Assembly (NCBI GenBank): GCA_023432025.1
Contig: JAEYVE010000300.1
Location: 1-24,707, forward strand
Origin: Pseudomonadota bacterium
Lineage (GTDB): Bacteria > Myxococcota_A > Polyangia > Polyangiales > Polyangiaceae
Reading direction: 5' to 3'
DNA length: 24,707 bases
A program made the translations under genes and the position numbers. The stretch's first letter is position 1. Every line of letters begins with the position of its first letter. Below the pieces are notes generated by a model. It saw only the letters and a program-made list of their open reading frames with translations. It was not told where the DNA came from and ran no database searches. Shown in pieces: positions 6,149 to 14,000 of this stretch.

Positions 6149-7129
6149 ATGTCTTTTCTTTCAGCACGTCCCCTCGGCAGAGCCGTGGTCTTGCTCGCGA
6201 GCTTCGCGCATCTGGCTTGTTCTCCGGCGGACTCGGGCCCGCGTGAACCGTCCAACGCGGGCGGCGCGCAAACGGGCGGCGCGCCTGGAGTCGGAGGCGA
6301 AGCCACGGGCGGCGCTCCGGGCACCGGCGGTGAAGTGGCGACGGGGGGTAGCCCGACCACCGGCGGGGTGGGCGGAGCTCCGGCTACGGGCGGCGCAGGA
6401 ACGGGAGGCCTCGGAACGGGAGGCGAAGCCACGGGTGGAACCGGTGGTGGCGGCAGCGGCGTCGTGGACTGTTCGACGCTGCCCATTTGTGATGATTTCG
6501 AGAGCGATACGCCCGGCAGCGCTCCCGCGGGGTGGACCGTGCGCGCCACGCAAGGCGGCACCTTGGTCGTCGACGACGCGCAGGCGCATTCCGGGACACG
6601 CTCCGTGCGTGTGACGAACGGCCTGGCTTTCCTCGTGAACACGGACGTGCTTCCCGCGCCCGCCGGCAAGCTCTACGTGCGCAGCTACATGCGATGGAAC
6701 GAGGGCGTCCCGAAGGCTCACAACTCGTACATTTCCGTCGCCGCCAGCGCGACGGACGAGCAAGACGAGCTGCGCTTCGGCGGTCAAGAAGAGGTCTTGA
6801 ACTTCAACGCGGCCAGGGGCGACGGGCTCGCGCCGAACCCGTACGAGTACCCCTCGTGCCAGACATGTGTGGCTGCGCCCGTCGGGGCCTGGGTTTGCGT
6901 GGAAATCATGTTCGACTACGCGAACCAGGTGGCTACGGCGTGGCTCGACGACGGCGTGACGCCCCGAGAGTTCACGGTGGACGACCCCAGTGACTTTCAC
7001 AGCGCTGGCAGCCAGTGGCCGGCGAACGTGACCGCCCTCAAAATCGGCCATTGGGCGATCGGCGGCGCGGCTCAAACCATTTGGTACGACGACATCAAAG
7101 TCGGCTACGAACGCATCGGCTGCGAGTGA
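6149..7129 (+). CDS. Lipoprotein with Cip1-like polysaccharide-active or -binding domain
   Basis: 326 residues. Residues 1-24 form a lipoprotein signal (lipobox HLAC, Cys24). A long linker of GG-A/T/E repeats spans about 37-104, and the C-terminal domain about 108-326. That domain starts CDDFESDTPGSAPAGW and ends with a beta-strand pattern ALKIGHWAIGG...IWYDDIKVG, as in concanavalin A-like (jelly-roll) domains. It resembles my recollection of the fungal Cip1 family, co-induced with cellulases and structurally related to polysaccharide lyases; this assignment rests on sequence recollection only. Four cysteines (237, 240, 250, 325) could form two disulfides. It is predicted to be anchored to a membrane, with the Gly linker holding the domain out. 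Its stop overlaps the start of the fibro-slime gene, so the two are translationally coupled. No strong Shine-Dalgarno is seen. Confidence 0.65.
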   Translation: MSFLSARPLGRAVVLLASFAHLACSPADSGPREPSNAGGAQTGGAPGVGGEATGGAPGTGGEVATGGSPTTGGVGGAPATGGAGTGGLGTGGEATGGTGGGGSGVVDCSTLPICDDFESDTPGSAPAGWTVRATQGGTLVVDDAQAHSGTRSVRVTNGLAFLVNTDVLPAPAGKLYVRSYMRWNEGVPKAHNSYISVAASATDEQDELRFGGQEEVLNFNAARGDGLAPNPYEYPSCQTCVAAPVGAWVCVEIMFDYANQVATAWLDDGVTPREFTVDDPSDFHSAGSQWPANVTALKIGHWAIGGAAQTIWYDDIKVGYERIGCE

Positions 7130-8232
7130 GCTCCTCGTCCGTCCTTCGCGCGCTCCGGCGCTGCGCGCTCGTCGCGTCGCTCGTCGCCTTCGTGGCGGCA
7201 AGCTCCGCCTGTGGCTCACGCTCCCGCTTGTATCCCGGGGAGCCTTGCCTTCAGCAGGGGGACGAGCGCGCGTGCCTCGGCGTGTGCGGCGAGGGCATCG
7301 AGACGTGCGAGGGCGGAATTTGGAGCAAGTGTGAGGTGCCCCCGGCGACGCGCGCCTGCGAAGACGCGTGCGGCGTCGGTCTGCAAACTTGCACGGACGA
7401 GCGGTGGGGGCGCTGCGAAGTGACGCCTTACTCCGTGTCCTGTGAGGGCACCTGCGGCGTGGGCGAACGAGAGTGCCGGGACGGAGAGTGGGCGGAATGC
7501 CTCGTCCCCGAAACCGAGCGCGCCTGCGCGAGCGTGTGCGGTGAAGGTACGGAAATTTGTAGGGACGGGGAGTGGGGGCGCTGCGACGCGCCGCTGCCTC
7601 TTCCGATCACGCTCGAGGCGACGATTCGAGATTTTTCGATCAGCCATCCGGACTTCGAGCTCGACGTGGTGCGCACGTCGCGAGGCGGAGAACAGGGCAT
7701 CGTCGCCACCCGCCTGGGGAGTGACGGCAAACCCGTGTACGTCGGCGGGCAGGGCATCATGACGACCGGCGAAGCCAACTTCGATCAGTGGTTTCGCGAT
7801 GTCCCCGGCGTGAACCAGACCAAAGTCATCGAGCTGCCGCTCTCTCGTTCGACGGACGACCCCCGGCTCTACCGTTACGAGGGCAGAAACTTCTTCCCCA
7901 TCGATGGCGAGCTGTTCGGCAACGAGGGGAACTTCCACAACTTCCACTTCACGCTCGAGGTGGCCGCATCGTTTTCGTACATCGGGGGCGAGACGTTCCG
8001 CTTCGAAGGCGATGACGACGTTTGGGTGTTCGTCAACGGACACCTGGTCATCGACCTCGGGGGCCTCCACGAGAGCTTGAGCGCCTCGGTGAGCCTCGAC
8101 GAGGTCGCCCAGTCCATCGGTATCGAGCCGGGGGGCGAGTATTCGCTCCACATTTTCTTCGCCGAGCGCCACACGGTGTCGTCGAACTTCATCATCGACA
8201 CGTCCATCGCCGCCGCGGCGAAGTGCGAATGA
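7126..8232 (+). CDS. Fibro-slime domain lipoprotein with four Cys-rich repeats
   Basis: The frame is open from 7015, but the GTG at 7126, overlapping the previous stop in the sequence GTGA, puts a lipoprotein signal at the N-terminus (lipobox SSAC, Cys29) and gives 368 residues. Residues 50-153 hold four repeats of the form C-x3-CGxGxExCxxGxWxxC. Residues about 163-361 form a fibro-slime domain, a PA14-like beta domain: FDQWFRDVPGVN, FFPIDGELFGNEG, NFHFTLEVAASFSY, FEGDDDVWVFVNGHLVIDLGG (DDD at 296-298 as likely metal ligands), HIFFAERH. The domain was named from Fibrobacter and slime-mould proteins; Fibrobacter members are linked to adhesion to cellulose. The predicted role is surface binding to cellulose or matrix polysaccharide. 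The domain is secure; ligand and role are inferred. Confidence 0.85.
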   Translation: MSSSSVLRALRRCALVASLVAFVAASSACGSRSRLYPGEPCLQQGDERACLGVCGEGIETCEGGIWSKCEVPPATRACEDACGVGLQTCTDERWGRCEVTPYSVSCEGTCGVGERECRDGEWAECLVPETERACASVCGEGTEICRDGEWGRCDAPLPLPITLEATIRDFSISHPDFELDVVRTSRGGEQGIVATRLGSDGKPVYVGGQGIMTTGEANFDQWFRDVPGVNQTKVIELPLSRSTDDPRLYRYEGRNFFPIDGELFGNEGNFHNFHFTLEVAASFSYIGGETFRFEGDDDVWVFVNGHLVIDLGGLHESLSASVSLDEVAQSIGIEPGGEYSLHIFFAERHTVSSNFIIDTSIAAAAKCE

Positions 8233-8351
8233 CCGGCCGGTGTCGAAAGCCCAGGCGCGGACGCGCCGAGGATGCGCATTTTTCGAAGGTTTCGTGAAAG
8301 GGACGCATGTATCGGGGGAGCACGCTCGTAGACGCGGCCTTGAAGTGGCTG

Positions 8352-8383
8352 CGGAGTCCTGCCCCTCCGGCTCCTTTTTTTTT
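8352..8383 (+). terminator. Possible weak intrinsic terminator after the fibro-slime gene
   Basis: CGGAG (8352-8356) can pair with CTCCG (8365-8369), and a run of nine T follows at 8375-8383. The stem is short and set back from the T-run. The T-tract is the strongest in this part of the window, but termination efficiency cannot be judged. It lies just 21 bases before the start of the GH9 gene. Confidence 0.3.
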
Positions 8384-8404
8384 GCTCTGACACGCTTTTT
8401 CGAA

Positions 8405-10162
8405 ATGAAGAGGTACCGCCTCCTCTGTCTGCCTGGAGCCGCTTGGGCTGCCTTGACCGCTGCGGTCTCGTTTGGCTGCGACACGGGTATCCATCGCGGC
8501 GACGCACGAGACTGCGATCCGGGGCAGAAGGTCGTGGGGGGCGAGTGTGTCACCCTTCCCAAAATCCACCTGAACACGGTCGGCTACCTTCCGGCGCGCC
8601 CCAAAATCGCGACATTCGTCTCGGGCGGCGGAACCCAGTTCGACGTGCTCACGCGGGACGGAGACGTGGCTCTGTCGGGCAAGGCAAGCGACGCCGTGGT
8701 CGATCCGGACACGGGCGCCGAGTTGCGGCAGATTGACTTTTCGGAGCTGGACGAGCCGGGAGAGTACTACTTGGTCGTCGACGGTGTCGGCTCGTCGGCG
8801 CCCTTCCGAATCGGCGCGGACGTGTTCGTGGAGCCCCTCCGAACGGCCATGCTCGGGCTCTACGGACAGCGGTGCGGAGTGGCGGTGGAAATCGACACGC
8901 ACCACGGTCACTACGAGCACGGCGCTTGCCACACGGCCGAGGCGAGCCTCGCAGCGCTCGGGCTGGACGGTACGCGAGAAGACCGGGGCGGTTGGCACGA
9001 CGCAGGGGACTACGGAAAGTACACCGGAAACGGCGCGTTCGCGGTCGCCTTTCTGTTGAAGGCGTACGAGCATTTCCCGGCGGCGCTGAACGACACCGAG
9101 CTTCTGATCCCCGAGCGGGACAACGACGTCCCGGACATTTTGGACGAGGCGCGCGTCGAGCTCGAGTGGCTGAGAAAAACGCAGCTGGAGGACGGCTCGG
9201 CCGTCCACAAAGTGACGGGGAAAAAGTTCGAGGGCACGATGGTGCCCACGTTCGACCTGCAGCCTCGCTTCTTCGTGCCGAGCGGCACGGTGGCTACGGC
9301 GGATCTCGCTGCCGTGATGGCGCTCGCGGCGCGCATCTACGAGCCTTTCGACGCGAGCTTTGCGGAGTCGTGCCTCGAAACCGCAAAACGTGCCTACGCC
9401 TTCCTCGAGAAAAATCCGGGCTTCATCGAGCCGAATCAAGAGGGCTTCACCACCGGCGGCTACAACGACAGCACGTACAAGGACGACCGTGCGTGGGCCG
9501 CCGCGGAGCTCTTCGAGACGACGGGCGAGGAGGAGTACCTCGACGCGTTCGAGGAGCTCGTTCGATCGCGCGAGGTCATCGAAACGGCGTTCGATTGGAC
9601 GCAGACGGGGAACCTCGCGTACGTGACCTACCTGTTTTCTTCCCGAGAGGGGCGTGACGCCGGCATCTTGGAGGCCATCTCCCGGAGCCTTCGGAGCGCG
9701 GGGGATGCGCTCGTGGGGAACGCCACTTCACATGGATACGGGCGGGCGGTGGGCTCCACCTACCGCTGGGGCGTCAATGGCATCTTGGCGCGCACCTCGT
9801 TCGTCTTGGCGGCGGCCTATCGTCAGACTCCGGCCCCCGAGTACCTGGACGCCATCACTCTGCAGCTGGATCACCTGTTCGGGCGTAATCCGTACGGGCG
9901 TAGCTACCTGACGGGCATCGGGTTCGATCCGCCTCGGTATCCTCACCATCGTCCGTCTACGGCCGCGTACCCAGGAAGACCGTGGCCGGGCCTCTTGGTA
10001 GGTGGGCCTCACGGCTCTCCGTTTCCCGACGCGGGGAAAGCGGTGCTGCCGGCGCTCACCTGGACCGACGAATCCAACAACTACATGCACAACGAGGTCG
10101 CTATCAACTGGAATACGGCGCTCGTTTACGCGCTGGTGGCGGCCCAACATGCGGGGAATTGA
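8405..10162 (+). CDS. GH9 endoglucanase, putative lipoprotein
   Basis: 585 residues from the ATG at 8405; the frame extends upstream without protein features. The N-terminus is a signal peptide ending VSFGC (Cys25), a weak lipobox with Phe at -3 and Asp at +2. A short Cys-bounded segment (Cys37-Cys48) is followed by the Ig-like domain typical of bacterial GH9 (IHLNTVGYLP, about 54-140) and the (alpha/alpha)6 GH9 catalytic domain. Active-site motifs: GGWHDAGDYGKY (Asp199 and Asp202, nucleophilic water/base), YPHHRPS (512-518, usually NPHHR) and NEVAINWN with acid Glu564. The predicted reaction is hydrolysis of beta-1,4-glucan outside the cytoplasm. There is no CBM. No Shine-Dalgarno is visible before the ATG, so the start could be imprecise. 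A strong terminator follows the gene. Confidence 0.9.
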   Translation: MKRYRLLCLPGAAWAALTAAVSFGCDTGIHRGDARDCDPGQKVVGGECVTLPKIHLNTVGYLPARPKIATFVSGGGTQFDVLTRDGDVALSGKASDAVVDPDTGAELRQIDFSELDEPGEYYLVVDGVGSSAPFRIGADVFVEPLRTAMLGLYGQRCGVAVEIDTHHGHYEHGACHTAEASLAALGLDGTREDRGGWHDAGDYGKYTGNGAFAVAFLLKAYEHFPAALNDTELLIPERDNDVPDILDEARVELEWLRKTQLEDGSAVHKVTGKKFEGTMVPTFDLQPRFFVPSGTVATADLAAVMALAARIYEPFDASFAESCLETAKRAYAFLEKNPGFIEPNQEGFTTGGYNDSTYKDDRAWAAAELFETTGEEEYLDAFEELVRSREVIETAFDWTQTGNLAYVTYLFSSREGRDAGILEAISRSLRSAGDALVGNATSHGYGRAVGSTYRWGVNGILARTSFVLAAAYRQTPAPEYLDAITLQLDHLFGRNPYGRSYLTGIGFDPPRYPHHRPSTAAYPGRPWPGLLVGGPHGSPFPDAGKAVLPALTWTDESNNYMHNEVAINWNTALVYALVAAQHAGN

Positions 10163-10212
10163 TGGAGGGCGGGCGGGCTTCCTGCTTGAAATGCAAGCGA
10201 ACCTGCTGGTAA

Positions 10213-10243
10213 GAGCCCGAGCGCCGCGCTCGGCTCGGTTTTT
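10213..10243 (+). terminator. Intrinsic terminator after the first GH9 gene
   Basis: CCGAGCG (10217-10223) pairs with CGCTCGG (10227-10233) over a 3-base loop, extended by GAG/CTC (10213-10215 with 10234-10236) around one bulge, then GG and five T (10239-10243). It lies 50 bases after the stop and isolates this GH9 gene from the next. Confidence 0.8.
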
Positions 10244-10350
10244 CGGGGAGTGTCGGCGCGCTCGGAGTGGGGCCTGGGGCGCCGCTTCGGACGAAAACTC
10301 GAACGGAATTCGGTTCGGGTGACATCGACGGTCGGAGCTGAAGTGTTTGT

Positions 10351-10402
10351 GTGAGTCGAACTCGGCTCACTCGTTTGAGACGAATCCGTCGCTCTGGCGA
10401 CG
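10351..10402 (+). promoter_or_regulatory. Leader region hairpins upstream of the CBM11-like gene
   Basis: Two small inverted repeats precede the gene: GTGAG/CTCAC (10351-10355 with 10366-10370) and a perfect 6-base stem CGTCGC-tctg-GCGACG (10387-10402). The second ends 8 bases before the AGGAG ribosome binding site (10411-10415). They may form a structured 5' leader affecting mRNA stability; no known riboswitch is recognised. Confidence 0.3.
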
Positions 10403-10423
10403 AAGAAGTTAGGAGACGCAAAA

Positions 10424-11176
10424 ATGATGGGCTTCTCTCGTAGGGCGATGATGGAAAAGGCGAGCACGCTCGCCGTCGTGGTGGGTGCGTTTGCGGCCAT
10501 GGCCTGTGGTCGCGTCAACCCGACCTCACCGGACACCGAAAAGCTGCCGGAAGGTACGCCGTGTCCCGTGGAGGTGGGCCTCATCGATGACGGTGAGGAC
10601 AACAACAACCAGACGGCGGTCATCGAGGGTCGTGGTGGTTACTGGTACACGTTCGTCGACGACGCGGGCTCGACCGTCACGCCCGAGGCCGGCGCACGCG
10701 GCGGCACGTTCGCGATGTCGCCCGGCGGCGCCAACAACACGGCGTACGCGGCGCGCTTCCACGGCAAGATCGCCGCGGGCGGCGGCATCATCTTCTCCGG
10801 TATGGGCGTGAACTTCGTGGATCCGAAGGGCGCCTACGACGCCAGCAAGTACGGCGGCATTTCGTTCTGGGCGAAGAAGGGCCCGGGCTCCACGAACAAG
10901 GTGCGCCTCAAGGTGCCGGACAACAACACGGATCCGGACGGCGGCGTGTGCTCGGAGTGCTTCAACGACTTCGGCATGGACCTCACGCTCACCGAGGAGT
11001 GGCAGAAGTTCACCATCCCCTTCTACGCGATGAAGCAAATGAAGGGCTGGGGCAAGCCGCGCAAGAGCGAGATCGACTCGAAGACGATCTACGGCTTGCA
11101 GTTCCAGGTGAGCGAGCCCGGTCGCGAGTACGACATCTGGGTCGACGAGATCCAGTTCACCGGCTGCGGGAAGTGA
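10424..11176 (+). CDS. Small lipoprotein with CBM11-like carbohydrate-binding domain
   Basis: 250 residues from the ATG at 10424 (a second ATG follows at once); AGGAG lies 8 bases upstream. The signal peptide ends AMAC (lipobox, Cys28). The remainder is one galactose-binding-like beta domain: LIDDGEDNNN near the start, YWYTFVDDAGSTVTP (73-87), then KYGGISFWAKKG (142-153), KVRLKVPDNNTDPDGGVC (159-176), EEWQKFTIPF (191-200) and a closing YGLQFQV...YDIWVDEIQF. This matches the pattern of CBM11/CIA30-like domains (strand pattern G-I-SFWAK ... W-FTIPF ... FDIWVDDI). No catalytic motif is seen, so the probable role is a stand-alone, membrane-anchored glucan-binding protein. It sits between two GH9 genes and has terminators on both sides, so it looks monocistronic. 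The family match is moderate; the ligand is inferred from context. Confidence 0.7.
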   Translation: MMGFSRRAMMEKASTLAVVVGAFAAMACGRVNPTSPDTEKLPEGTPCPVEVGLIDDGEDNNNQTAVIEGRGGYWYTFVDDAGSTVTPEAGARGGTFAMSPGGANNTAYAARFHGKIAAGGGIIFSGMGVNFVDPKGAYDASKYGGISFWAKKGPGSTNKVRLKVPDNNTDPDGGVCSECFNDFGMDLTLTEEWQKFTIPFYAMKQMKGWGKPRKSEIDSKTIYGLQFQVSEPGREYDIWVDEIQFTGCGK

Positions 11177-11196
11177 GCCGTTCGTGAGTTAAAATT

Positions 11197-11228
11197 GGCT
11201 CCCGCCGACTCGTCGGTGGGAGCCTTTT
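11197..11228 (+). terminator. Strong intrinsic terminator after the CBM11-like gene
   Basis: GGCTCCCGCCGA (11197-11208) pairs over 12 positions (one G-T) with TCGGTGGGAGCC (11213-11224) around a 4-base loop, followed by TTTT. It lies 20 bases after the stop and only 37 bases before the next start codon, so the following GH9 gene either relies on readthrough or has its promoter inside this short gap or upstream. Confidence 0.9.
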
Positions 11229-11265
11229 CCTTTTCTTCGTGAATCGTTCGGTATCAGGAGTCACC

Positions 11266-13629
11266 ATGCATCGCGTTCTACGTGTCCACACCATCGTCCC
11301 GGCGCTGCTCCTCGCGACGCTCGTCACGATGACCGGCTGCAAGAAGAAGGATTCCGGCGGAGCGGCCAGCCCCGACGGCGCCGCCGCGGAAGGCGCCGCG
11401 TCGGGCGGCAACCTGATCAAGAACGCGTCCTTCGACGACGGCACCAGCCTGCCGTGGACCAGCTCGTTTACGCAGCCGGCCGGCGGCGAGGGCTTCGTCA
11501 AGGACGGCGCCCTGTGTTTGCGCATCGACGGCGCGGGTACCAACCCTTGGGACGCGCAGCTCCGTCACCGGGAAATGACCATCCAGAACGGTCACAGCTA
11601 CGCGGTGAGCTTCAAGGTTTGGGCGGACAAGCCGACGAAAATGCGCGCCAAGGTCGGCATGTCTGGCCCGCCGTACGCGGAGTACTGGTCGGGCAGCGCC
11701 AACGTGACGACCGAGCCACAGACGGTTCAAGGTCGCTTCGTCATGCGCGGACAGGACGACCCCACCGCCGAGTTCGCGTTCCATTTCGGTGGCAACATGG
11801 CGCACGGCGTGGCGACGCCGCTCACGGTGTGCGTGGACGACGTGAAGTTGACGGACCCCCAGTTCGTGCCTCCGCCGAACGCCCTGCACAAAGCGCTGCC
11901 CGCCGTGCGCGTGAACCAAGTCGGGTACTTCCCCGGCGCCACGAAAATAGCCACGCTCGTGAGCTCGTCTTCGTCGCCGCTCGAGTGGGAGCTCCTGCAA
12001 GACGGCACCACCGTGCAAAAGGGCGAAACGAAGCCGCTCGGCGAGGACGCGGACTCCGGGGATCAGGTGCATCTGATCGACTTCACCAGCGTGAAGAAGC
12101 CGGGCAAAAACTACGTGCTGCGCGTTGGTGAATCCGACAGCCCGCCCTTCGAGATTGGGACGGATCTGTACCGTGAGCTGAAGTACGACGCGCTCAACTA
12201 TTTCTATCACAACCGGAGCGGCATCGAGATCAAGATGCCGTACGCGAAGCAGGAGAAGTGGACCCGCGCGGCGGGGCACCTGGGCGATCGCGCCGTGCCC
12301 TGCGCCAAGGAAGCGGGCTGCAGCTACAAGCTGGACGTGAGCGGCGGCTGGTACGACGCCGGCGACCACGGAAAGTACGTGGTGAACGGCGGCATTTCCG
12401 TGTGGACGATGCAAAATCAGTTCGAGCGCTTCCAGGCGTTCGGCAGCGCGGCGCCCTTCGGCGACGGCAAGCTGAACATCCCCGAAAGCAAGAACGGTGT
12501 GCCCGACATTTTGGACGAGGCGCGCTGGCAAATGGAGTTCTTGCTGAAGATGCAGGTGCCGGAAGGCCAGCCGAACGCCGGCATGGCGCACCACAAGATC
12601 CACGACGAAAACTGGACCGCCCTCGGCATCGCGCCTGCGGACGCAGAAAAGATCATGCCGCGCGCACTGCGCCCCGTGTCGACGGCGGCCACGTTGAACT
12701 TGGCGGCCACGGCGGCGCAGGCGTCTCGCTTGTGGAAGACGTACGACCCGGCTTTCTCCAAGAAGCTCCTGGCTGCGGCCGAGCGAGCCTGGCAGGCCGC
12801 GAAGAAGAACCCGGGCCTGCTCGCGCCGGCGGCGGACACGAACGGCGGCGGCCCCTACGACGACAAGAACGTCCAGGACGACTTTTTCTGGGCGGCAGCG
12901 GAGCTCTTCATCACCACGAAGAACCCCACCTACAAGGCGGAGCTCACCGGGTCGAAGTACTGGACTCACATGACCGAGGAGACGGACGGCGCTCCATCTT
13001 CCATGAACTGGGCCCACACGGACGCGCTCGGAACCATTTCGCTCGCGGTGGTTCCTGGGGCGCTGCCCGCCACCGAGCAAGCGGCTCAGCGTCAGAAGAT
13101 TGTGAGAGCAGCGGACAAGTACGTCACGCTCGTCGGTCAGCAGGGGTACCGCATGCCGTTCAAGGCGGACGCGTCCGGCAAGTACCCGTGGGGCTCGAAC
13201 TCCTTCGTGTTGAACAACATGATGATCCTGGCGCTCGCCGCGGATTTCACGAAAAAGGACGTGTATCTCGAGGGCGTGGTGCTCGGCATGGACTACCTCC
13301 TCGGTAGGAATGCTCTCTCGCAGTCGTACGTTTCCGGCTGGGGTTCGAACCCGCTCGTGAATCCCCATCACCGCTTCTGGTCGAAGCAGGCGGACGCGCG
13401 CTTCCCCGAAGCTCCTCCCGGCGCCGTGTCCGGCGGACCCAACTCGAGCCTTCAAGATCCCTACGTGAAGGCCGCGGGGCTCCCCGGTTGCAAGCCGCAG
13501 AAGTGCTTCGTGGACAACATCGAAGCGTGGAGCGTCAACGAAATTACCATCAACTGGAACGCGCCGTTCGCGTGGGTGACCGCCTACTTGGACGAGGAGG
13601 GGCCCCAGGCCAAGGCCAGCACCAAGTAA
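11266..13629 (+). CDS. GH9 cellulase lipoprotein with CBM4/9-like and Ig-like domains
   Basis: 787 residues from the ATG at 11266, with AGGAG (11256-11260) 5 bases upstream; the frame also opens at a GTG at 11239, where no signal fits. The lipobox is MTGC (Cys25), with three Lys directly after. Domains in order: low-complexity spacer (30-47), CBM4/9-like domain (about 49-200, starting NLIKNASFDDG and closing TVCVDDVKL), Ig-like GH9 N-domain (about 212-295, VRVNQVGYFPGATKIATLV) and GH9 catalytic domain (about 300-780). Active-site residues are Asp364 and Asp367 in GGWYDAGDHGKY, NPHHRFW (699-705), and acid Glu759 in NEITINWN. The order CBM4-Ig-GH9 matches the N-terminal part of clostridial CbhA/CelK cellobiohydrolases, so release of cellobiose is plausible but not proven. 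It acts outside the cytoplasmic membrane, anchored by lipid. Confidence 0.92.
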   Translation: MHRVLRVHTIVPALLLATLVTMTGCKKKDSGGAASPDGAAAEGAASGGNLIKNASFDDGTSLPWTSSFTQPAGGEGFVKDGALCLRIDGAGTNPWDAQLRHREMTIQNGHSYAVSFKVWADKPTKMRAKVGMSGPPYAEYWSGSANVTTEPQTVQGRFVMRGQDDPTAEFAFHFGGNMAHGVATPLTVCVDDVKLTDPQFVPPPNALHKALPAVRVNQVGYFPGATKIATLVSSSSSPLEWELLQDGTTVQKGETKPLGEDADSGDQVHLIDFTSVKKPGKNYVLRVGESDSPPFEIGTDLYRELKYDALNYFYHNRSGIEIKMPYAKQEKWTRAAGHLGDRAVPCAKEAGCSYKLDVSGGWYDAGDHGKYVVNGGISVWTMQNQFERFQAFGSAAPFGDGKLNIPESKNGVPDILDEARWQMEFLLKMQVPEGQPNAGMAHHKIHDENWTALGIAPADAEKIMPRALRPVSTAATLNLAATAAQASRLWKTYDPAFSKKLLAAAERAWQAAKKNPGLLAPAADTNGGGPYDDKNVQDDFFWAAAELFITTKNPTYKAELTGSKYWTHMTEETDGAPSSMNWAHTDALGTISLAVVPGALPATEQAAQRQKIVRAADKYVTLVGQQGYRMPFKADASGKYPWGSNSFVLNNMMILALAADFTKKDVYLEGVVLGMDYLLGRNALSQSYVSGWGSNPLVNPHHRFWSKQADARFPEAPPGAVSGGPNSSLQDPYVKAAGLPGCKPQKCFVDNIEAWSVNEITINWNAPFAWVTAYLDEEGPQAKASTK

Positions 13630-14000
13630 GGCGCGTGGGCCTAGTTCCGCGGACTGGCTCCGCGAACGAGGCCCACTGCTTTGAGGGCGGAGGCGCGGTA
13701 CGGGCGGGCCGCTCAGCCGTCCGCACGCCTTCACGCGGGCAGTGTGGCGAAAGTACTCCGCCCAGGCTGCTCGAGGCGCGGAGAGGCGCTCTCCGGACGC
13801 GGTCGCCGTTCCTGAAAAATTCGCCTAATTTCAATAGGATGCGCCGGTGACACACGGGCCGGCCTCAACTATGGTCCGCTCCGCCAGCTGGGCCGTCGTT
13901 TGTGATGGCTTCCGGCAGGAAGCGGTGCCACATCGCAGCTCGCTTGTAGCCACCCGGACGTCGGGCGGCTTTCGTATCCCCACCTCGAGAGAACAGAGCA
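13630..14000. other. Intergenic region before the GH94 gene
   Basis: 371 bases without a credible gene. Apart from the hairpin at its start it holds one relatively AT-rich island at 13812-13840 (TGAAAAATTCGCCTAATTTC, then AATAGGAT), the most promoter-like stretch before the phosphorylase gene. TGAAAA (13813-13818) and TAGGAT (13835-13840) are 16 bases apart and could be weak -35 and -10 elements. If so, the leader is about 150 bases long. Confidence 0.35.
13635..13676 (+). terminator. Long hairpin after the second GH9 gene
   Basis: GTGGGCCT (13635-13642) pairs with AGGCCCAC (13669-13676). Inside it, GTTC pairs with GAAC and GCGGA with TCCGC, leaving a loop of 5 bases and only one mismatch and one bulged C. 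It starts 5 bases after the stop. The T-tract is poor (TGCTTTG), so it may act as a 3' mRNA-stabilising structure as much as a terminator. Confidence 0.6.

Noticed and set aside
11278..13734. 818-codon open frame opposite the second GH9 gene
   Set aside because: Same antisense effect; the plus strand carries signal peptide, CBM, Ig-like and GH9 motifs, while the minus frame is Arg/Val/His-rich with no recognisable features.
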